Shown here: positions 37,336 to 64,000 of the stretch, piece by piece
Numbering within the stretch: position 1 is the stretch's first letter
Layout: each line of letters opens with the position of its first letter
DNA from: Eudromia elegans
Taxonomy: Eukaryota; Chordata; Aves; Tinamiformes; Tinamidae
Reading direction: 5' to 3'
NCBI GenBank assembly: GCA_003342815.1
Contig: PTEX01000236.1
Coordinates: 124,001-188,000 of the forward strand
Length of the DNA: 64,000 bases
Translations under genes and position numbers: made by a program
The notes under the pieces: generated by a model
The model's database searches: none
The model's input: only the letters and a program-made list of their open reading frames with translations
Told to the model about the DNA's origin: nothing

Positions 37336-37722
37336 ATTACTTAATGCATATGCAATAGCTGGGAGCACATGGTGGTTGTTTTGAAATATAGACAAATGTG
37401 CTTGGCCAGATAAGCATGTATTTTCTCAATAACAACAACAAGCAAAGCAACCATAACAACAAGAAAAGCCCACTAGACTGCAAGTTGGCTTCAGCGATAT
37501 GAATGAATTCCCATCTAACTGAACATTTCTTTCAGCTGTGAACATGTGCTCTCTCAGAGACAGAAAACAGACACCTCCTGCAGGAGCTGTGCAGCTAATG
37601 GGGGCATATGGAAAAAGAAGCATCTCTCAAAGAGACTGGAGAAACCACGCTGATGCTGAGTGCCACAGTTTTAGCACAGAAGAAGAAACCATGCAGGGTT
37701 ACAAAACAACTCGGTGTGCAGC

Positions 37723-37728
37723 TTTATT
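37723..37728 (-). promoter_or_regulatory. NARS2: Candidate NARS2 polyadenylation signal (distal)
   Basis: On the minus strand AATAAA is followed within 30 bases by a CA dinucleotide and the T/G-rich sequence GTTGTTTTGT, the usual cleavage and downstream elements. It lies about 660 bases after the NARS2 stop codon. An alternative AATAAA lies at 38148-38153, about 240 bases after the stop, with a poorer downstream element. Which is used cannot be told from sequence. Confidence 0.4.
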
Positions 37729-37929
37729 GATGATTCACAAAATCAAACATCATAATCTCCTAATTCACTCCAGCAGTTCCAGCATGACGTTTTTCCTTGC
37801 AAGCTTTGGCTGATTTTTCCAAGGTAAACACAATTTGCTTTTAATTCTGGGTGGGGAGAACTGTATTTTATTGCTGCCCTTTTGTAAGAGCAAGTGCATC
37901 AGGGCAACGTCAATACAAATACAACGTAA

Positions 37930-38010
37930 TTTTATAACACTCCAAAGCACTTCAAAGCACTGAGCAGGCATTTAATTAAAGCCTATTAAAGCCTCACAGC
38001 AGCCCTGGCT
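37930..38010 (-). mobile_element. MIR-like SINE tail, partial
   Basis: CCAAAGCACTTCAAAGCACT, TTAATTAAAGCC and AGCCTCACAGCAGCCCTGG match the reverse complement of the MIR 3' region. It lies within the presumed NARS2 3' UTR, on the same strand as the gene. Confidence 0.45.
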
Positions 38011-38390
38011 CCCAATACATTTTAGGACACACCTCCTTATTAATATTTCACATAAAAATAAATCCACTACCTCCCAACAATGCTTATTCAGTACTTCCAG
38101 GGCTCGTGCTATTCTCACGAGAACCTTAACTTGCTGGTTAAGTGGGATTTATTAATACTTGGAAGTGCACTGAAGACATGAACTGTTGCCAAATTAACTG
38201 CAAGAGTGCCTCCGTAATCTCACCAGAAAATATATATTATTTTCAATAACCTGGTAATACATTTACCAAAATTCCCCTAGTATAAAAGTTCTCGTGACCT
38301 CCCAATAAGTTATCACACTTTGTCATGTGCTAATAGGTTAGAGGCACATGGTCACATGGGCTGTTTTCTCCATGCGAGTCAACTGCAGAG

Positions 38391-56943
<18,553 letters not shown>

Positions 56944-58694
56944 CTGCAAGGCGACAAGAAACAGGTTGGTCAAGCAACGCAGTCAAGCCCAGCACACAAA
57001 TGAGTCCCCTGTACTACAACCCCATCAACAAGTTCGTTTTTCTGTAGAAACACTCACGTTTCAGTTTAATTTCTGACCAGCGTAATGGCACTGCTGTGTT
57101 TACTGCCACTGTTACATTCCAACATTGGGATGAGGAGCTACTCAACCCCCTCCGAGTTTAAGTGAGGTGACATCTTTCAATGAACATCTTTAAGGCTTGG
57201 AACACTTTCTGTGACAATCTGGGAATTAAAATTAGTAATCTGCAGAAGTGGAGGAGCAATGGGATGTCACACCAGACTTCCCCTGTCCATATCACCTTTG
57301 TTTGGCTGTAGATTGATAGACGCTGTAATACCCCAAGGCCTGAGAAAGCCAGAAAGGTCCCACAACTGGTATTGCTGGACTCATGCTAGCACTGATGGCA
57401 AGCTCTAGGCAGGATGTACGGCAGGATGGATGCATGGAGTACAGCTTGCAGTCCCCCTCTAGTGGCAAGACCCAATTTCATTGCTGAAAGTGCCAGTGCT
57501 CATGAACTTGAGTCTTTCCACACAGCTGAAGAGGCTCCAAATAAATGGGTCCCTATTACAGGGAACCGCTTTGGGATGGCGTCTTATGTAGAAACAACCA
57601 ATGCACTTCTTACTGTGAAACTATTTTTCCAGCAACCTTATGGGCAGTCTGTTGCCCATAATACACTCTCCTGCACCCACTTCAAGGCGGCTGCAAGAAC
57701 CTTTTGATTCCCTCCTTCTTTCACGGAAATCTCTCGTAGTAAACAGCAGCTACCTTTAAATTTTCATTTCTACCATGGTGAAGCTGCACTCTCTGCCAAA
57801 TGCATTATATTGTAAGCTGCAAGTGCAAAGCTCCTGGATACCCCAATGCTTCCAGAGCAGATGCCGCGGTAGCAGGGTCTCCTCCCGCTCCACAGGGCAG
57901 GAAACCCACGGCTGCGGACACGGAGCGCTGCCTTGGAAAACCCATGGACTGGGCAGCTGCTCCCTCCAGCTCAACTCGGCCTGCCGTTATTTATAGCAGT
58001 AGGCAGCATGCATGAGAAAAAGGACCTGGTGGAGATTAAGCTCAGTTTAACACTGCAGTAAGGACGTGAGCAAACTGGTGGCGTGGTCATTTAGCTCATG
58101 TCTTGTAATCCTACAACTGAAAAGGGAAGTTTGTTGGAGTTTCTGCACAGAGAAGTTCTGCTACCAAAAGTTCTGTTTTCCCTTGGTTCTTTATGGAGGC
58201 ATTTGTGCTATCACTAAAGGAACATGCACATTCTGGTTCACTCACCTCTTCCTTAATGCCACCTGACCGCTCAAAGTTATAAGATAAAGAAGCTGCACTT
58301 TCATTTTCCTCAAGTTGCTGGCAGTAAAAACACTAGAAGAAGGATCTGCCAGGAATAGGCAGTTTGTAGGTATCTTTTCCCCACCAGCTCTGTTTTCCTT
58401 GTTCCCACAGACACACTTTCTCTCCTTAGTTTCAGAGCCCTTTGCTCCTTGCACCCTCTCACGCATCATCACAGCACCTTTGGTGTTCACCTCTGCTGCT
58501 CATTTGTTGCATTTTGCAGCAAACACCTTTCATCAAGCAGCATTTTTTGGCATGTCTCTCCTCTCGTGCTGCCTTTGTGGCTCGACAGGACATCTCTGTA
58601 AACTTCTGTCGTCATTTAATCACCCTCCTTTGAACTGTCCTTTGCTATAGCGTCTATAAAAACCTCAGCAATGTTTAGATAACTGGTGTACCAC

Positions 58695-58895
58695 GACTGC
58701 TCACTGCACAGGTCAGTATTATCTCATTAGATCCTCGTGCTCCCCCCATCTGCAGCCATCTGTCCTCTTGGGTTATGGAGAAATTCACATTCTTCCTCGT
58801 CTTTTTGTTATTGTGTTTCATGCTCTTACAGCAGCTGGCACAACAAGGCCTTGGATCCAAAGCTCAACTGCTATAGCAATACAAACAACAAATAT
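58695..58895 (+). mobile_element. Ancient LINE 3' tail (L3/CR1-like)
   Basis: CTCACTGCACAGGTCAG, CATCTGTCCTCTTGGGTTAT, GTCTTTTTGTTATTGTG, TACAGCAGCTGGCACAACAA and the terminal ATAGCAATACAAACAACAAA follow the 3' end of an old LINE widespread in turtles and crocodilians. It opposes the NARS2 strand. The match is recognised from memory, not a search. Confidence 0.6.
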
Positions 58896-60383
58896 GAAAC
58901 AATGAGTCACTCAACTGAAATTGTTTAATGTTTAAAGCAGAACTGGTCAAAACCCCCTTTCCACAGCAACTCAGAGGACAGGAGGTTTGGTGTGCAGTTG
59001 CAGAGTGGAGCTGCAGCCCCTTCTGACACCTGTGCTAGGGTTTTAGCCTCTTGCTAAAATATTTCAGTTTGGGGCTCTTTAGCTAAGAGCCAATTTACTC
59101 TAAACCAATCAGGTTTGTGGGAGGTTCACTCTGTGACTAGACCAGGACCGATCAGAAGACAAAAATATTCTGAAGAGCTTGAAAACGCAGCAGGGCACAA
59201 TAGAGCCCATGGGTTTGACACGCAGCTCTCCAACTTCTCCCTAATGTGGACAAAAGCCTCAAAAAGCAGCATCTAAACCTAATGCGTGCCACCAGTTGGC
59301 GAGCAGGAGGTGCCCTCCCACAAGCAGCAGCCTGGCTTCAGCAAGGCACGTGTTTGCAGTGTCTGTCCAGGCACAGGCCCTTACCCTTCAGTAACTATAA
59401 GATACCGCGGCAGATTACACAGTCGCCAGCAACACAGGCTGCTACCACCGCTTTGAACTACTCTTATTCCCTGATGAATGTCAGCCTAGGCATGATGTCT
59501 AGGTATTTATCTTCCAAGAGCCAGCAAGATATCTGAAAATAAATATCTAAAAAAAAAGAAAGCTAAAAATATCATATCTATTGCTCCAAGACAGCAAATG
59601 TGGTCAAGCGTTTCACCGTCACGGCTGTACTTTTCTCTGCAAGAATAAAGCTGCTCTCTCCCAGAGATGGACCTTTACCAGGCAGAAAAGTTCTGATTTT
59701 GGAGTCTTCTCTCAGTTGCAGATATCCAGCCATAACCGGTTTCCTCTAGCAAATATATTGAGCACCATGTACAAGGTGCAGCAAGGATGAGGGTTTGGTA
59801 ATAGCCTGTAAGGAACTAGGCTGCTTATTCCTTAGATAAGAGAAGAGGAAAAAAAAAGAGGGGTGGAGAAACCTTCCCCCCTCATCTAGGCTGAAGGGAA
59901 AATTGAATGAAAATATTCAATTCTCAGGCTGATTTTAAAGAAAAAAAAAAAAGACACAAATTCATCAGAGCTTTGGGACCCTGACAGAGGGAAACCAGCC
60001 AGACACCACACTGGCAAAGTGATCAAAGGAGGGCAGTAAACACAAGTCATCTGTTAATGGTAACGCAGTCCTGATCAGAGGCTTTGACATAATCGAGGAA
60101 CACAGTGAAGATACATAGAGTCAATGTTATCTACTTGATGCTTGAGCAATTATTTTTCATGCAGGCATTCATTCACACAGTGTTTACTGTACTCTGACAA
60201 TCGAGGCATTAAAAAAATACACATTAGACAAGTCTGACCTTTATTTGCACTTCATCTGCTATTAAAAAGTGTATCTGTGATTTGATACACTGCTGTATCA
60301 CACTGAGCATTTACCACTATATTAGAAAACAGTGTCCAGAGCTGAATCTGCTCCAATTTCATGGTTGTGAGGGCAAAACCAGT

Positions 60384-60476
60384 CATTTTGTTCTATGTGC
60401 ATTCAGCACCTAGTACAATGGCTCCATTAGTCCAGGGCTGTGACTCCTATGCTCTGTGATGCTAATAATTAATCAT
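60384..60476 (+). mobile_element. Ancient LINE 3' tail, second copy
   Basis: TTTTGTTCTATGTGCATTC, AGCACCTAGTACAATGGCTC, GACTCCTATGCTC and CTAATAATTAATCATT match the same LINE tail as the copy at 58.7 kb, independently truncated and better preserved in the CACCTAG-ACAATGG core. Confidence 0.6.
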
Positions 60477-62706
60477 TTACATTCCCAGACCTTTGTAAGG
60501 CTTCCAGCAGTTAAAAATAACTTGAAAATGCTGGCTTAGTCTCCAAAAGTGCCTTGGCCAGTTGGGTTGGGGGCACTTGAGAAAGCCTTTCAAAAATCCA
60601 CAGTGCTAACTCCTCATCTCCAACCGAGGCACACACACAGGAGAAGGAAAAAAGTAAATGTGATGAGCTTTCTCTTAGTCATTACAGCAGCAATGTGGGT
60701 CACATTGTCCTCGTACTACCAAAGAACACAAGAGAGCCTTTGAAACGAGCCCCTTTGCAGGCAGCTTCCTGCACTCCGGGCTCTGGACAGCCAGCCCAAG
60801 TGCACTTCTATGTAGTTCACAGGCAGCGCTGGAGCTGAGAGCAGGAGGAGGCACAAGAGACACTTCAGTAATTGCTGCCTTTCTGAGACTCTGTTTTGCT
60901 CCAGCCCTGGGAAAAGCTCTGGGAACTGACCGCAGAGGCAACGTAACATTCACAGCACTGACACACAGCGACACGGCAGCAACCAGGGACTTCTGCTAAA
61001 TGCTGAGCTTGCCCACCCCAGCGTAGTCACCTTCTAGGAACAGGCTTGGAGAATCCCTTGGAGAGCAGACAGGGGGGCTTGCAGGCTCTGCTGGAACATG
61101 GCCATCCTCTGCACCGAAAATAAAGGTCGCTGGTCCAGGTTCATTCCTAACAAGCTGCATTTGTGACCTCCACCCCAAGAAGAGCCGGGAAAGGTCTCCT
61201 TTTTCACCCTTATTTTGCAATCTACTAGGACACACTTTAAAAATGGCTACCCCTCCCCTTTGAGAAAAAAGTCTCATCCCATTGAAACTCATTAACAATT
61301 AATTGCAAAGATGGAGATAGAAACCAAGAGAGAAGCACAAAGTATCCAAGCCCAAAGCTGCTCAGGATCACCCTCTTAATAAAACCCATGTAATACTTGC
61401 AGGCCTCAGTGTGTCTGCCTTCCTGGTGATTTTTACACTGCAATTTCCATACAATTTATTGTGCTCATGTTCTCAAGCCAGGGCAAAGACTGTGCTCTCA
61501 TTCTGCGAGCCAGGACTCCACGCTGCTACTGAGGGTAATCAAGACTTATTTGTGCCCTTGAACCGTGGGGATATAACCCTGAACAAGGCTATTAATCAGG
61601 AAGATGCAATTCCTGCACAGTCAGCCTATAGCAAGGTCACAACAACACGTTAGCAACACAGCTGGGCACACCAGCCACTCCATGTGACTGAGGGCTAAGC
61701 ACTAAACTACACACACAAATGCAGCTTTTTGGCATAAAGGCAGCTATATGAGCTCCTTCTTATCCTTGAATACCAACGGTGTCTGCACGAACACAGAGGG
61801 AGTGATTGCTCTGAAGCTGTCTGCAGCAAGGAGGTAAGCTGTTAGGTGATTTGTGCCAAGCTGGAGCCAATTCTCATCTTTGGCCACCCCACGTTAAGTC
61901 CAGCACGTGACTCTTAACACAGCCTGTTCCCTCTCACGGTCATTCACCACCAGCGCCCACATGCTTGAAAAGTTAGATCAAAAGAAAACCTAGAAATAAT
62001 GGTAACAAAGTCAACAGCAAAGCAGTGCACGAGATGAGCAGAGGAGGAAGCGAGGAGAACAAAACGATCCTAAACCAGGAGCTTAGCTCTGCCCTCCCCT
62101 TGGGAAGAAATGGCTATGAGCCATCTTACTTAATTCTGCTCTGGTCTGAAATGACCAGGTTTATTTTGCAGCTCTTCGGGAGGGCCTCTCTGCTCTGTGA
62201 AAAAAGCTTGAAGACTTTGGTCAGGAGGTCAGAGCAGGGTCAGGAGCAGAGACATCACCAGCTGCCTCAGCTGTTGACCCAGGAACAACTGCATTTCAGG
62301 GATGCCAAAATCTGTGCCTTGAAAGATACTCTGGCCCAACACAAGAAGCCAGTTGCAGACAAGAGAACACACTCAAAGCCACTGATCGGATGCCTCCAGA
62401 GCCCAGTTTCTGGAGGACATGGAAGCCCCATTCTCCTAAGGCTGCAGGTGAAGTACAGCTGATCAGCAGCTTGGAAAAGAGGAATAATATTTTACTTCCT
62501 GGGAACAGGCAGACTATGCTAAAATGAAACCTCAGAGTTGGATGAAACACCTGTTTTTCTGAAAATTTATTTCATGTTTCTTTCACGTAAGAAGAGTGTT
62601 ACCATTACTATTGTTTGAATGGTTTGGATTTTGCACAGTGAAAATGTTCTTGCTTCTATTGAGAAGAGGGAAAAATAAAGAGGAAGATGGGCTGATTTTT
62701 ATCCAG

Positions 62707-62727
62707 GAAAAAAAAAAAAAAAAAAAA
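62707..62727. repeat. A homopolymer run
   Basis: About 20 consecutive A bases. It does not follow a recognised retroelement tail. Confidence 0.95.
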
Positions 62728-63127
62728 GCAAAAATGAATTTTAAAAGATTCCTTTCAAAACTTTCTACTTCCATCTGTGCTCTGAGAAACGACAGATGCG
62801 AAATGCTGCATCGCAGCAGCCCCAGGCTCCTGCAGCAGACCGTGAGGTTCAGGTCTGGGTGGTGGTGCTGAGTGTTAAGGTTTGAATTCATGCTGCGACA
62901 AGATGCGACTGCACTTCCTTCTGTAGGCAGACAAAAATAAATACATAAATAATAATAATAAAAAAAACCAAGGCTTGCTAAGTTCCCAGACAGAGATGAG
63001 GAAGTGCCAAACTTCCACCCTTGCCAGACTGAGCCGAAGCGAGGGAGCCTTTGCACTCTGAGCCGGCTTTCCCACCGCTGCATCCTCTGAAAGTGCTCCC
63101 TACGGACTAGCAGGGAATGGAGTGAGT

Positions 63128-63335
63128 CACACAATCACAGAATGGTTGAGGTTGGCCCAAACCTCTAGAGATCATCAGATCCAAACCTCCTGCTCCAGCA
63201 GGGACACTCAGAGCATGGAGCACCCGGTTGCATCCAGGTGGGTTTGGGACATCTCCAGAGAAGGAGACTCCACAACCTCTCTGGGCAGCCTGTTCGAGAG
63301 CCCTCTCCAGGCCACCTATTCTTGCTTGCTACAAC
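63128..63335 (-). mobile_element. CR1 LINE 3' fragment in NARS2 intron
   Basis: CACACAATCACAGAATGGTT marks the octamer-type 3' end in reverse complement. It is followed by CCTCTAGAGATCATCAGATCC, split from the usual wording by a few substitutions, then CTGCTCCAGCAGGGACACTC and CTCTCTGGGCAGCCTGTTC. The copy is about 200 bp, 5'-truncated, and on the same strand as NARS2. Confidence 0.93.
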
Positions 63336-64000
63336 TCTGCCTGAACAACTAAGCAGCAGCAATGTGATCCATAATCCACAACTACTTGGCAAAACACCCC
63401 ACATTTTGTTGATTAAGCCTCAAAATACTCCTAGGTGTTATATATTAGTGTAAGGATGGCAGGAGAATAGGGAAAACACAAAGAAACTGGGTTTATATCA
63501 CCACTTCTCCTCTGGGTTTGAAGACCTCATGGGGCTGGTCTTCACGCAACTCTGTTGCACTTTTCAGTAGAGTTCATCTTGTCCTCACTTTGATATTATT
63601 AGTTCTAAGTGAAGTAAATAAAACTACAGATTAGCAAGGATAACTCAAGCTGGGCTGATGAAAGTGGCCACAGTAGCAGGCACTTATTCAAATAGCTATT
63701 TCCCATGAGACAGCTTACAGAGACCTTCCACAAAGGAGTGATACAAAATGTTTCAAAGACTGAAACAAAACAGGGAGCAAAGACCTCTTTCAAAACTTAG
63801 ATTATCACAGTGACTCCTACATTATAGCATAAAAATATACTGGCAGAAAGAGGGGGAAAAAAGCAGTTATGTTAAATCTTTTCTCCTTCAGAGTGAAAGA
63901 AGGCATGTGTTTGTCACAAAGTGCATTTTAATAGCTCTAAAGATTTCTCTTTTTTTAAAATAAAGTCTGATTTTCAGACAGATATTGGCTATATCAACTA

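Larger units (their letters stand above)
56944..64000 (-). other. NARS2: NARS2 intron, 5' side running off the window
   Basis: The next upstream NARS2 exon should encode the sequence ending before AFTHVF (in the family a SGQLHLEVM-type segment). I looked for it on the minus strand up to 64000 and did not find it. The stretch holds two ancient LINE tails, one CR1 fragment and A-rich runs near 59836, 59938 and 62707. Confidence 0.6.

Overview
The window is vertebrate nuclear DNA, most probably from a bird. It has no dense ORFs and no operons. Short exons with canonical GT-AG borders sit in kilobase-scale introns. The recognisable repeats are mainly CR1 LINE fragments, with a thin layer of very old amniote MIR-like and L3-like pieces. 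A crocodilian is harder to exclude, but the low repeat load and short introns favour a bird. One assembly gap of 297 N lies in a CpG-rich block.

The one gene that can be read with confidence is NARS2, the mitochondrial asparaginyl-tRNA synthetase, on the minus strand. Eight exons are present: 56943-56811, 50730-50632, 50237-50200, 48172-48106, 47486-47349, 46169-46072, 44198-44172 and 38535-38391. They join in frame through seven introns and end at a stop codon at 38393-38391. They encode the C-terminal half of the enzyme, including class II motif 2 and motif 3. The 5' exons (targeting peptide, anticodon-binding domain, motif 1) were not found and should lie beyond position 64000.

Layout: 1-5780 is noncoding, with a minisatellite near 0.8 kb and a homeodomain-type palindrome near 4.97 kb. 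5780-6990 is a decayed plus-strand CR1. 7000-20850 has no recognisable gene. 20860-21230 is a decayed reverse-transcriptase remnant that does not look like CR1. 21.9-26.3 kb holds three minus-strand CR1 fragments and one older LINE tail. 27.3-31.3 kb is GC- and CpG-rich and contains the gap; from the conserved vertebrate order GAB2-NARS2-TENM4 it is a candidate GAB2 promoter and first exon (minus strand), though no GAB2 coding sequence is visible. 31.3-38.4 kb is intergenic, with MIR-like fragments and the presumed NARS2 3' UTR and poly(A) site. 38.4-64 kb is NARS2 exons and introns, including two CR1 fragments and several ancient LINE tails.

I found no tRNA or rRNA gene, CRISPR array, intact mobile element or gene cluster, and nothing that amounts to an undescribed system. 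The best leads are the hidden CpG-island exon, the non-CR1 reverse-transcriptase fossil, and the 27-nt and 38-nt NARS2 exons.
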